A DNA stretch of 64,000 bases from Straminergon stramineum. Its lineage: Eukaryota; Streptophyta; Bryopsida; Hypnales; Calliergonaceae. Where the stretch lies: positions 9,305,001 to 9,369,000 of the forward strand of contig OY987265.1 in assembly GCA_963920665.1 (NCBI GenBank). The letters are read 5' to 3'. The translations under genes were made by a program, and so were the position numbers. A model generated the notes under the pieces. The model did not search any database. It had not been told where the DNA came from and saw only the letters and a list, made by a program, of their open reading frames with translations. Within the stretch, counting starts at the first letter, position 1, and each line of letters starts with the position of its first letter. This document shows positions 11,401-22,397 of the stretch, piece by piece.

Positions 11401-12676
11401 AGCCTTGATAAAATAATCAGGATCGAGAGACCTTATAGCGACAGCACTGTAAATAATTTCACTGGGTTTATAAGTTGGGTTTTGTATTTCTAATCTAAAA
11501 AGTTTTATTTGCAGTTTGGCAAGCCGCAGTAGCAGTCAACATGACGAGGCTGAAGACACAACAGATGAAGACACAACGGATGTGCCTCGACATGGGCAGC
11601 GCCTCGGTGAGGCGCTAGGCTCCTCATCGAGCCTAGCTATAACGCCCATGAACGAATCCGACAATCGTTTATACTGGCGCAATGTAATATATCTTACCTC
11701 GTTACACACGGATATATAGCTCGTTGTATTCTCCATGTTGTAATCCTTGAAGCTCTGTTAACTCATAATCTAAACTGTAGAGACTGACGTATTTTGTATA
11801 CTATACTGCAGTTTCTGATCGATTTGCTATGAACCAGACCAAGTGTAACTAATAATGTAGAATCTTTGCTTTCATGTCAACAACATCTGTCTTCCTCTAG
11901 AACTTGGTGGGTAGGTGCCTCGCATTCCTATTCAAGTGAGGCACCTACCCACCAATATTGGAGATGTATAAAAGCATAATGTGAAAGACAATGCAATTCA
12001 AGAGAAGAGTTGAAGGTTATAGTAACTACATCGTAAACGGTATATATGTACTATATCCTGTAACCCTCCTCAATATTGAATTACCTAGTGCGTAGTTTGT
12101 AGAGAGGTGGCGAGGAAACAATATGAATCCAGTGAATAATTCAAAGCGAATCATCCTGAAGAACAGCTTGGTCTTTTTACTTCGATATTACGTACTAATA
12201 TAAAAGTGACAGATGTACCTGAGAAACTGCAATTGAATTAACTTTAGTCACCTTCACAAATTTGTACGGTGTTCTATTAATTGGCATAACGCTAAGTTAT
12301 TTATTCGTTCAGTGCTGCATGTAAAACCTGATTTTCGATGAATGCTCGACTTAATTAATAATGGTTTGATGGTTTACAGCAAGGGCCAAGATTGTTTGAA
12401 GACACGCCCCAGCAAGCTAACATCTCTTCTGGCCTTGGAAATTACGAAAGCATGCGACTCATGTGGCTCCCAGAAGAGCCCCAGCAGGATGCTGATCTAC
12501 ACGAGATCCAAGAGCCAGAAGCGATGTTAATGCCTTCCACCCCAATTGTGACTTTCCAAGTTCCTGGCTTCTCAATGGGCCTGGCTGGCGGAATTGTCCC
12601 ATTTGCAGAGGAGCAATCTGTTGAGGACCCGGATGACGTTGGTTTGGAGAACCTCGACATCTTTATGAATCCATGA
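8497..12676 (+). CDS. Unrecognised acidic, Ser-rich protein, 247 residues
   Basis: Three exons join without breaking the frame: 8497-8774, 11515-11683 and 12380-12676. All introns are GT-AG (donors AACAA/GTAAGA and CGCAAT/GTAATA; acceptors TTTGCAG and TTTACAG). The start is the first ATG after a clean leader. The protein is hydrophilic, with Ser- and Asp-rich stretches around residues 47-90, a TDEDTTD-type acidic patch near residue 110 and a more structured end containing FQVPGFSMGLAGG. No signal peptide or membrane segment is seen. I do not recognise the family; its composition suggests a nuclear or regulatory protein, but that is a guess. The first intron (2.74 kb) contains a diverged internal duplication, and the second contains a perfect 18-bp hairpin. 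Confidence 0.7.
9517..10285. repeat. Diverged intronic duplication (9517-9720 and 10085-10285)
   Basis: Two blocks inside intron 1 of the 8.5-12.7 kb gene share the same ordered words: GATTTATCTTATTAATGAGG against GATTTATCCTATTAGTGAGG, ATATTTCAGCCTGCACT against ATATTTCAGCCTGCGCT, and CACACGCACTAAT against CGCACGCACTAAT. This looks like an old tandem duplication or two copies of one repeat. Confidence 0.6.
11598..11636 (+). other. Two adjacent perfect hairpins inside coding exon 2
   Basis: AGCGCCTC and GAGGCGCT (11598-11605, 11609-11616) form an 8-bp stem with a 3-base loop. It is followed by CTAGGCTC and GAGCCTAG (11615-11622, 11629-11636) with a 6-base loop; the two stems share two bases. 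They lie in the reading frame of the unrecognised protein. Confidence 0.55.
11904..11955. other. Perfect 18-bp inverted repeat in intron 2
   Basis: TTGGTGGGTAGGTGCCTC at 11904-11921 is exactly complementary to 11938-11955, with a 16-base loop. Each arm contains ACCTACC, the AC element recognised by R2R3-MYB factors in plant promoters. It could be a transcription-factor site pair, an RNA hairpin or the ends of a tiny element. Confidence 0.7.
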
Positions 12677-15600
12677 AGAACCCATAGATGATTGATCAAT
12701 ACCAATTTTTGGAATCAAGGTAAGCAATTTGGCTTCACACGAAATGCTTCCGTATAGTAGATGGACGCGCTTTATCACACCTTGAGACAGCAACTCCAAA
12801 ATGTTATTTTATCGAAGTACAGGAAGTGAACATCGACTATGGGAATTTCCTAAAATAGATGTGAATTTTTATAGTATACAATCAATTGACACGTCCTTGA
12901 TAAGTGGGACAAAGTCTTCACAAATAGAGAATGGATCTGAGACATTCTATGCATATAATTCGATGTAGATGCAGCCATGCAGATTGATTGCCGAATGGAT
13001 CTGAGACATCCTATTTAAACTCAGGTCCAGTTACTGGAATGGGGAAAGGTTCGGAAATGTTCCTTCGGGTTTGTATTTTATCCTCATTAATCTCACGCAG
13101 AAAAACAATAACAACTTAGGTCTGGAGAGGTCAATCCTGGATTTAGAGACGTCCTTGATCACTCTGACATTTATTGACCGAGCTATTGTAAGTCTTCCCC
13201 GCATTTATTGGGAAAAAAACATTGACTTGATACCTACTGAATAAAAGCCCTCCTTGCAATAAGGACACACTTGCTCAAACTAGTAAGCTAATGATTTAAA
13301 AGTACTAATATGTAAAAAATGAACATAATCACTGAGTAAGAGAATATTGGCCTATTCTTATTCTGTAGGACTGGTGTTTGTTAACAAGAGGATAGATATT
13401 TACTTATGACTAAGGTAATGGATACCATTTGTGTCAGTTCAAGCATTTAAACATACGTAGGAGTGTGTTCTTAGGAGATGCATATAATTGGGGAGAAAAT
13501 TATCAGGTACAAGAGCCAAATTTTTTGAGATCAAACTCGATTATTTCACTATATTTTATCATTGTGTACATGATTGTATTCCAATTTACACTTTGACGCC
13601 TGTATCCTTAAAAAATTTCACACTTTTGTTTACACTTTTTTACGCAATATCACCTAGTACCTCAATTTCATCGAATGGGTCATTAAGCTAGGTTGCTTCT
13701 TGAAGATTCAGAAATTACTTTGAATAGATAAATGAATCAGGAGCTGGTAGTCAGATTGAACATCACCCCAAAGTACATATGGACTCTATTCATAGTTCAA
13801 AATATAGGCTTTGGGGGCGCTTAGGGCTTAAGTATCACACAAGGCACTCTACCTCTGGTTCCAAGTGAATTTATTGATTACAAAAGCATGGTTCTTTTTT
13901 TCGTGTTGATTTGTGTTGTCTAGATTCTTGATTAGTTCCCATGGGTGCCTCTCACACAATTCAATGTGTGTGACCGTGTTCAGGTTCCGCTTGGCGGATG
14001 CACGCATTTTAAGATCTGCACTGCAGCATTCCTGTGCGATTCAGTACTCTCTGGCATAGATTTGGCACCAGTGAGAGTGCCAAGCTAGCTGGGTGTAGGA
14101 CGCCGGTTTGAATTTGACGGGCTTCAACCTCATTCATTAAACCTTACGTAGAAAATAAACATAATTATAGCGTTTCATTCCCCTTTCATCAATGTCATCC
14201 TATGATGACTCCTTTTTGCCCATTTTAGTGCAACACTTAAACATCAAAGCCTTGACGGAATTAAAGTGGTTGCCTGTAGTTCTATGTAGAGTGCAACACA
14301 GGATTGTGTGAGTAGCATGACCAGAGTGCGGAGGTTTTGCATCGACAGAAGCTTTCTTGAAGAAGTTTGAGGAGCTTCCTTACCTAAAAAAGTGAGTGAG
14401 CGTTGCCCTTTTGTAGCATATGTAGCTGCTTGTTTTTCATTGAGTTGGGATGCATTTGGATAGAGACGGATAGACGATAGAAATATTGGGCTTTGCAGCA
14501 TTTTTGGAGTAGAACATGATGAGCTGCATATGGTTTCTAGGTTGCTAAGATTTTTCATAACAAATTATTCCTTTTCACAGGTTGGGATTTGGATTGATGA
14601 GAAGGCAAAAATCGAATGGGATACGAATAATAAAACTTTAGCCCCCTTCAAAATGTGGATCAATGTTCACTGGTTTTCGCTTGTTGGTGGACTCTATTTC
14701 AATCAATTTCTTCACTTTCCTGCTTGAATGTGTCTTAGAATGCATTGACCATATTTATACATTAATTTCCACATTTCCTAAGGTAGACAAGCCTATTACC
14801 ACCCTGATTTGCAATCTGGCTATGTTGGGGCCAATTACAAGAAGGGAAAATATTTTTCATAGGTGTGCTTGTTATATGAGTCAAACCCAAGTGGAATTAT
14901 AATTTTCTGATCAAAATTGTAATTTTTATGAATTTTTGAAGTGGTCTGCCCTGAAATGACAAAACCGTCCATAGACTAGAGTCATAAATGTCCTAGAAAC
15001 AACCCAAAACTGTCATTTCATGTATCTATTAGCATTTGCAAAGTGAGCAATAAAGGAGTGACATGATATCCTTAATGACATTACTTCTTTGATTTTGTCA
15101 AATTTTGGAGCAAATTTGGCTATTTTCTGGATAGATTTGGATGCTTAAAGGAATGGAATTAGGGCCAAATATAGGGTGACGGAATTAGGATGTAGGTGGA
15201 ATAGGATAGGTCCACCTTAATATATGATGGTTTAGAAAGTGCAACTTAGAAGCATTAAAAAAAAGTTGGGTTGTCCAATTGTTGTGCTAAGGCATACCTT
15301 AGGTTTTGAAATGCATTTGAACCTCATAAGCTTCAGAGGACTCAAATTGTCTAATGAATAACTTTTAGGGCTCTTGTAGAAGCAAAGAATGTATTGTTTC
15401 ATGCAATAATTGGATAATTTATTATTGATTGCCTTAGTGATAGGCTTTGTCCTCTTACATGTGTTTTGGTTGACTTATCTTTGGTCAAGGTTAATTAAAA
15501 AAGGTTTTGTGAAAAAATTGCAAACCCTAGAGCCTATTATGTGTGAATTTATTATATTCATTCAAGTTTAGTTCACAAAATTGGATGAGGAAATGTCCGG

Positions 15601-16793
15601 ATCTCATCTTTATCTAGATGATTGATAAGTATCTATAGCATATGCTACCTTGCTTCATGCCTATGCACTGAACTTGAGATAATGATCTCATTCTAGATGC
15701 ACCCAACTTAGTCACTTTCATCCATATATTGACAAATCTAATGTTTTATAGAGAAAGATTTGACAATTTCATCCATTTATCTTAGCCAATTCTAAGGTAG
15801 TCAATAGAAATAAAGTATATGATTTTGGTGAAATTTTTCTTCAAAATTTTTTTGGTTGATCATAACCATTCAACAATGCAAAGGCAAGTTATTGTAATTG
15901 ATTTTGTTCACAAATATTTCAATTTTAAAAAATGGCAATAGCACTTCAAAAGATTGAATGTTGGCAACATAGATTCATGCACCCAATTTGGATGTGCATC
16001 ACCCATCTCAATTGTTGTTGCTTTCAAAATATCCATTTTTATGTTTGATCAAAATTTTAAAAATGAGGCCTGATAAATATATAACATTAAGAAAATTTGA
16101 AGGATTTTGAAAGTTCTGTAAATTATTGCTATCATGAGCACTATCTATTTCATTTAAACATGACCTCCTACAAGTAGATATATAGAATATTCAATAGAAT
16201 AAATCCCACCATTAGACTAGACTAATTGAATCTTTGTAGATTCCAAATTTTAAGCAATTCAAGCAACAAAGTTATATAGTTTCATTTAATTTGAATTTCA
16301 TACTCTATTTATGTCAATCTCGTTTGGTTTGGTCCCAAGATGAATTAGGAAAGACTTCAAAATCTTAGGAAGGTTCTGAAATTGAATGTACATTTGAATT
16401 TGCAAGATTGCTACCAATCTAATAGGAAATAGTTCACTTTGTTTCTCTTGCAATCACTAACCTCTAAATTTCTTTTCTATACCTTCATTTCTTATTTTGA
16501 TTAAAGAATTGAATTTGTACAAGTTTAAATATTGTAAAACAAAGTCAAGCTTTGAAAATTAAATATGCATACTTACAAGAGGTCAAAAGAAAATACAATA
16601 TTAGAATTTGAACAATATCTTGAACAACTTCAAAAAAATCTACAATATAGAACCATCAAAAGAAAAATCTATGTAGTTCAAGAATTTTATTCCAAACAGA
16701 GTCAAAGTTTGTTGACTTTGTCAAACAAATCCCCCCAATTTCTTTGAACTTCAAAATGTTATTAATACTCATAAAATCTACACAATCAGTGTT

Positions 16794-16796
<3 letters not shown>
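12677..16796. other. Gap: 3' flank, then AT-rich sequence
   Basis: About the first 600 bp are the likely 3' untranslated region and flank of the unrecognised gene. A slightly GC-richer stretch at 13.9-14.7 kb has reading frames on both strands, none recognisable. From 14.7 kb the sequence is AT-rich; 14895-15010 resembles 475-600, a dispersed repeat. No gene or RNA gene was supported. Confidence 0.45.

Positions 16797-16830
<34 letters not shown>
16797..16830. repeat. (GA)17 microsatellite
   Basis: An uninterrupted GA dinucleotide run of 34 bp in AT-rich intergenic DNA. It is far from any coding start seen here. Confidence 0.95.
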
Positions 16831-16834
<4 letters not shown>

Positions 16835-17573
16835 ATTTTATAAAATTCCAATAATATCATTTTTGTACCAATTTTATTAAAACAATCAAAATTTGTGCCA
16901 ATTTTTTTAATTCAATACACAATCCTAAACCAAGTGTCCACAATGACTATAACATAATGATAACTTCAAAATGACTATTTTGCTGTCATTGTGGACAAGA
17001 GATGGTTACTAGAGTCATTGCGGACTAGTCATTTATACCCTTGTTTTTTTGTAGTGGTATTCCAAGATCAAAGATATAAAATATTTGTCAATGAATAATA
17101 TGAAGACTAGTTATAGTTTGATACAACCGGGTAGTGATAATTTAACTTTAGGCCATATAGTAGCAATTTACCAATTTCTTTTCATCTTTTGCTATAAAAA
17201 ATATTTGAATCACATATTTTCACAAAACTCATGATGAAAAAAAATATAGTTCTTATGTATTATGTAATATAAATTGAATGCATTCTCTATACTCATGTAA
17301 ATTTTTAATGGCCAAATTCACTTTGGATATGATATTTGACCATAGAACCATTGAGCTAGTCATTAACAAAACTTTCACACCAAAGAGGCATATCTTTAAC
17401 CTTGAGAGAGAAAAACTAACCCTCACAATATATTCTAGAAGATTCAAAATGGAAGAGAGAGCATTAGTGTTACTTAACTTACTTTGCCCCTTTATCTTAT
17501 TGGATTTATTTTGTCCTTCTTAAAGGATAAGATTTCTCCCCTTAGAGTGAATGTACTCGAAGAACTTAACCCT

Positions 17574-18527
17574 TTAACCCCTAAAGGACCAAACAATGTT
17601 TTTTTGGCAACATAGCGATTTCGGGCAGCTCACTATGGATGGAATTTTTATTTTTTTCTTTGAAATTTTTGCACAATATGTGCTCGAGGGGTAGCTATAA
17701 GACCCAACAATTTTCATAACTTCTGAATACATGGTTAAGAAGTTATTGTATGATATGCTGTTTTCATTGCTCGGTGGATAGCTTGGGCAACAAAAAAAAC
17801 TTCTTTAAAAATCACTTCTTTTTTAAATAAAAATTTGAAATTGATTTTTAAGATTTATACATACATGAAAAGCTTTGAATCATTCCATTTTGATTTATGA
17901 GATGAAAGTTATGAAGAGTTTTAGTCATGGGTAGTTTATGGGTAGTAATGGAATCTCTACTTTTAAAATAAACTTTGAAAACCTTTATTTCACTTAATTT
18001 TTAATATTTTTGGAAAAAAATAAAAACATGAGGTGTAGATTGTTTATTACAACAATTTAACCATTGAGATTGGAATTTTTCAATTCCATAAATAAATTAT
18101 TAACAATTTAGTATTTTGAATCATTCTCTACTTCTTTCAACTTACTATTTTTTTCCTATATGTTGTACAATTCCAAATGATCTAAAATTTTTCAAGCATG
18201 TAGCCAACGTGACTTGAAGAATGAATCCAAAGAGTTACAATCATTTTGGACATTTTTTCATAATGATCTAACCTTGTGGAGTGCATCTGCCTGAATTTTT
18301 GCAGGGCCAAAAAATGGCTTTTTATCACTTCAAATGCTAATATCTTGCAATCCAAACAATGGAAATTTCTGAATTTTTTTCCAAATCTTCCCAAACTAGC
18401 GTAATACAAGATCCTATGGTTGCATTTGTCTAAAAATGTATTTTTTCTAAAATTTGGTACTTGTACTAGAAATGACAGTTTTGGAGTGTTTTTGGTGAAA
18501 ACATAGTCAAATACCTTTAGGGGTTAA
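17574..18527 (+). mobile_element. 954-bp TTAA-ended MITE, copy A
   Basis: The element begins TTAACCCCTAAAGG and ends CCTTTAGGGGTTAA, a perfect 14-bp inverted repeat including TTAA. Copy B at 22733-23686 has exactly the same length, is inverted and is collinear over its whole length. Neither copy encodes a transposase. TTAA at both ends followed by CCC is the pattern of piggyBac elements, whose target duplication is TTAA. A Tc1/mariner-type TA duplication inside the TTAA cannot be excluded. Confidence 0.85.
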
Positions 18528-19880
18528 TGGATGATTGCAAGAAACACTTGTCCTATTTTTTGTTCCTTGGCCTTTAATAGGTGTTTTTTTGCTCATAACT
18601 TTTGCTTCATATGTTAGTCTTACATGAAATTTAAAATGAAGGTAAATGTGCTAGTGGCATACATTGAGTATTTTTTCGTTAAGAAAAAATTAATTTTACT
18701 ATTTTTACCCACCCCACCCACCAATTGGATGTCTACCTTGGCCAATTGAGGGTGTTGGGGTGTTGTACTATTTTGACCCAAAAATACAAATTTGAAGCTC
18801 AAATTTGGGATGCAATGACTTCTACCAAAATTACACAAGCCTACAAAGAGATTTTTTTAAAATAGTAAAGTATCCTCTTTCCACATGTGCTAAAAGTGCA
18901 TTACCTTTCCACAAGTACATAGAATACAATTTTTTTTCCCAAAGATGAAATTAGTTGAGAAGGAGCATCTTCAATTTAGGAAAAAAAATTTGTTTCTATT
19001 TTTAAAATGTTTTGGATGAATGAAAATATAACTATTTGGACAAAACATTAGCTTGCAACATTATGTTCATCATCTAGAATATGGATGTCCAAGTGGTTTG
19101 CTATTAAAACCAACTTTGCTCAACATGGATGAAAGTTTACAATGCCATTAATGACATTGAAATAAGCACACCCAATTGTGACACCTTCCTTGGCCAACAC
19201 CTAAAAAATGGACTTGAATGACTTAGAACTATCACAACTTTCAAAAGCAACCAATGAAAGGTGAGGAGTTTTTTGAAGTAACCAATGCAAGTTGAGACAT
19301 TTCATGCCTCAAGGATGTTCATTCAACATGAGTCTAGTGTTATGTGTAGGCTACCCCATGTTATCACCTTTGAAAATTGATAAAATATTACTAGAATGTC
19401 AGAAAATTATAAAACCACTTCGGTTGCATTTCTCTTGAGTTCACTACTGTAAGTTATCAATCTCATCAAATTTGTTGGGTCATTTGACTTCTGGTCGAAG
19501 TGGGACTAAGAGAAAGTGTCGCTTTTAGGTGCTATTCCTGTCTTGCTTCGCCAGCTCGGCAGATTAACAGAGCAACCAATAGTCGACCTGCCAGATCAGG
19601 CATTTCAATGTCCAGGCTCGAGGAAGTAGAAACGGTTTTTTCAGTTGGACTGTCGCTAAAATACTCAATCCTCCGTCGCCCTGGAGGTGACAAAAAACGC
19701 ACCTGTACATCTCCTGTAAGTTTCCCTACTGTAGTGTTCTTCGTACAGTTAAGCTTATAACTTCCAAAGGCTGAAAGTCATGATCGATCGCCATCACAAC
19801 AGCTTGCCGACACATCAAGTTGCAGGACCAGCCTGAGGAATTTCATATCTGGGGTTGCATGAAAGTTACTGTCAGCTAGC
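18528..19880. other. Gap between MITE A and the FPF1-like ORF
   Basis: AT-rich repeats up to about 19.45 kb, including a word at 19055-19090 resembling the tail of the 580-bp family at 2030-2060. A GC-richer stretch follows at 19.5-19.88 kb, a plausible promoter or leader for the next gene. No coding exon in it could be supported. Confidence 0.4.
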
Positions 19881-19903
19881 TTGGAACAAGATGAAGTCCA
19901 AGA

Positions 19904-20170
19904 ATGGAAATTGGAAAACCCATACTGGTACACCGAGCGACGCACGAGATCATCAAGTCCTTTGACGCCATGGAGGAGAAGATCTTCCCCCTGGGCTGGC
20001 GACGGATCGCCTGCGATGACTACAACTACCGTGTCTACAAACGCAACAGAAACCTCATTCGCTTGCCAGATGATTGGTACCATCTCTCGGAGGTCAATTT
20101 GCTCCAGATTGTGGTCAAATGTGACTGCGCCTTTGAGGTTCGCACTGCCACCAGCGACGACGTCAATTGA
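19904..20170 (+). CDS. FPF1-like protein (flowering-promoting-factor family), N-terminally short
   Basis: The 88-residue frame carries most of the FPF1 domain: an ILVH strand near residue 7, the SFDAMEEKIFPLGWRRI helix region, a Y-K-R-N segment, IRLPDDW and the terminal IVVKCDCAFEVR. FPF1 proteins are small, about 110 residues, and influence growth, flowering and gibberellin responses in seed plants. The usual start of the family, with its conserved VW-F-NG-RL motif, is missing. An in-frame TGA at 19892 shortly precedes the ATG at 19904, so this is either a short variant, a gene with an unseen 5' exon, or a truncated copy. The C-terminus looks complete. A 143-residue frame on the opposite strand is a shadow. 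A GT29 gene starts 150 bp downstream. Confidence 0.6.
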   Translation: MEIGKPILVHRATHEIIKSFDAMEEKIFPLGWRRIACDDYNYRVYKRNRNLIRLPDDWYHLSEVNLLQIVVKCDCAFEVRTATSDDVN

Positions 20171-20320
20171 CAAAACTCTTATATCGACTTCCAATTCAAA
20201 GCCAGTCATTACATGTACGTGATGATCGGCTCAGAGAAATTTAGAAAAGAGGTCATTTTGAAAACTCGTGGGGTCTTGCGGTCTGGGAATTCCATGGCAG
20301 AGTGATCGGATTTTATCACC

Positions 20321-21949
20321 ATGCTGCAATCACGAGTTTTCCTGATGCTGTTGGTCACTTCCACTGCCCTGACCATCTTCACCGCCACCGTGGTCTCCTC
20401 TTCAATGGGCGTCTCCCTTTTGACATTTTTACCTAGTTTATGCACACGGAGACCTGATTACCACTTGGGCGCAACAACGGAGGATTCTGAAGAATCGAAG
20501 ATAGACTACAACGACGTGGATTATCTCTCGAACGAGTTAGAGCACCAAATTATACAGCTCCTGGGAAATGAAAAGGATTCCGTTCATGCAATGGAGGACA
20601 TCTACCCTGGTCGAACTCGCCGTCAAGGAAGCTACGACAAGTATGTGCAGTCGGAGAAGAAGACACCGTATCTCAGGTACAAGTTTTACAGTGATAGCAG
20701 ATTAGTCGCGACAAGATGAACTTTGGTCGAAAAAAAGGCATGTCAAAGGGTAAGAAGCTCACACACAATGTTGCGTCTGCATGTGCATAGCAAGCAAAGG
20801 AAGCCCATTGACGTGGTGCAATCCTCGCAGGGCAGATACGGCCATATGATGCTCATGCCAGTAATACGGAAGAAGCTAGCCAATTGGCAGCTGGAAATCT
20901 TCTACAATGCCCACATGTGGGGGCCCTTCTGGCCCAAAATGCGAGCACTGTTGAAGCACTGGGTGGACAACCGCAGGTTTGAGCCCGAAGTCATGCGAAA
21001 CTTGGCCTAGTACGTGAAGCGCCCCATTGACGAGAGCCGTGGGGTGACGAAGGGTGAAACCCTACAGCGGTACCGCACCTGCGCGGTGGTGGGCAACAGC
21101 GGCATTCTTCTGAACTCGTCCTACGGACGAGCCATCGACCAGCACGAGATGGTGATGCGGATCAACAACGCCAGGACGGTGGGGTTCGAATCATTCGTGG
21201 GCGGGAAAACCACCATCTCTTTCGTGAACAGCCACATCGTCCGTGCGTGTGCGAAGCGGAGCCAATGCTGGTGTCATCCCTACGGTGCCGCGGTAATCTT
21301 GCGAATTAGGAACAATCTGTTACAGCTTTCTGCACCTGGCGTTGCGTTCTCGCCCTAACCCTAACCCTAAACTCGATGTGTTGCAAGGTGCCGATAATCA
21401 CGTACCTGTGCGCGCCATGGCATTTTATGCCCATCGCATTCTGCAGCTCCGAGCACCCTGCGCCACTGCTGGTGACCGACCCGCGCTTCGATAACCTCTG
21501 CAACAGAATTGCGAAATGGTACTCTCTCTCCTTCCCCCTCCGGCCAAATTTGAGTGGAAACTACTGTAATGGTCAGACAGGATTCGTGTTGAGGGATCGA
21601 ATTTCTTCACAGGTATTCGGTGAAACTATTTCTGAAGCGGCCGCACATGAAGCCGAGCTGGTGGAGTATACTGCGCAACGCGAGTCGGCAGTTCCACTAC
21701 TCCACAGGGATGCAAGGCGTGGTGATGGCGCTAGGGTTGTGTGACGAGGTCCGTGTGTACGGGTTTGGGAAAGCCAAGGGGCTGAAGCATCACTACTTTT
21801 CCAGCCAAAGCGAGGAGCTCAAGGAAATTCATGATTACAACGCCGAGTATGAATTCTACCATGATCTGGAGAGGAACAACTCACACCTTCTGCCTTTCTT
21901 CATCGCCGCCGGGATCCCCCACTTGCCCGCTTTCAAGCTCATGCTGTGA
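20321..21949 (+). pseudogene. GT29 sialyltransferase-like protein, interrupted by in-frame stop
   Basis: GT29 plant homologues are Golgi type II membrane proteins implicated in glycan and arabinogalactan assembly. The N-terminus (from 20321) has a hydrophobic signal anchor. The sialyl-L-like motif [11 protein letters not shown], the S-like segment LLVTDPRF and the VS-like region FHYSTGMQ...GFGKA...KHHYF are all present. Exons: 20321-21292 (with a possible 72-bp intron at 20677-20748 that would remove a TGA at 20717), 21388-21518 and 21613-21949; the last two introns are 95 and 94 bp and restore the frame exactly. The in-frame TAG at 21008-21010, just before the conserved K-RPID segment, lies in uninterrupted exon where homologues read through; CAG to TAG would explain it. 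Everything downstream is intact, so this is a recent pseudogene, an allele-specific null or a sequence error. Confidence 0.7.
21353..21371 (+). repeat. Telomere-type repeat (CCCTAA)3 in a GT29 intron
   Basis: Three plant telomere units occupy much of the 95-bp intron 21293-21387. Such telo-box motifs are common near 5' ends and in first introns of plant genes; here it lies in an internal intron. Confidence 0.8.
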
Positions 21950-22397
21950 TGGAGCGCAACAACATTGATTCTTCTTTCTCCAAAATACTAGCCTTCTCAT
22001 ACGGATTTGGAATGCGGTTTTGACATTGCCTTTTTCTGCTCCAACATCCCCTTCTTACAACCTCCTCTCTAGAATTACTGAAAGGCCAGCGAAAAAAACA
22101 ATCTGCATGATTTTTCTTCGAACTCTGCGTGGGTTTACTTCCATGAATCCCGTGAACTTGTCTAACTTAAGATTAACTAACCTGATTTGCCACAAGCTCA
22201 CAGAGTTCTTTTTCTGACAATAGTCTATGCTAAATGGACATAGGTTGCCAGCAAGCCAGTTGACAAAGTAATCGACCTGTGCTGCATGATTATTCTATCC
22301 ACAGTGTCAGAGCCCACCCATCGATCATTTGTCATTTGTCTTCAATCATTCATTTTATCTTGTTGAACAGAGTTGCTTCCCTATAGTCCTGTACTGG

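Noticed and set aside
16797..16830. Considered as a CRISPR-like array
   Set aside because: Simple GA dinucleotide repeat with no spacers; the sequence is eukaryotic.
19778..20209. 143-codon minus-strand frame
   Set aside because: Antisense to the FPF1-like domain, which matches a known family on the plus strand.
20709..20720. TGA at 20717 treated as a second pseudogene stop
   Set aside because: A GT-AG pair at 20677-20748 would splice it out in frame, so I did not count it as a lesion; acceptor is weak, however.
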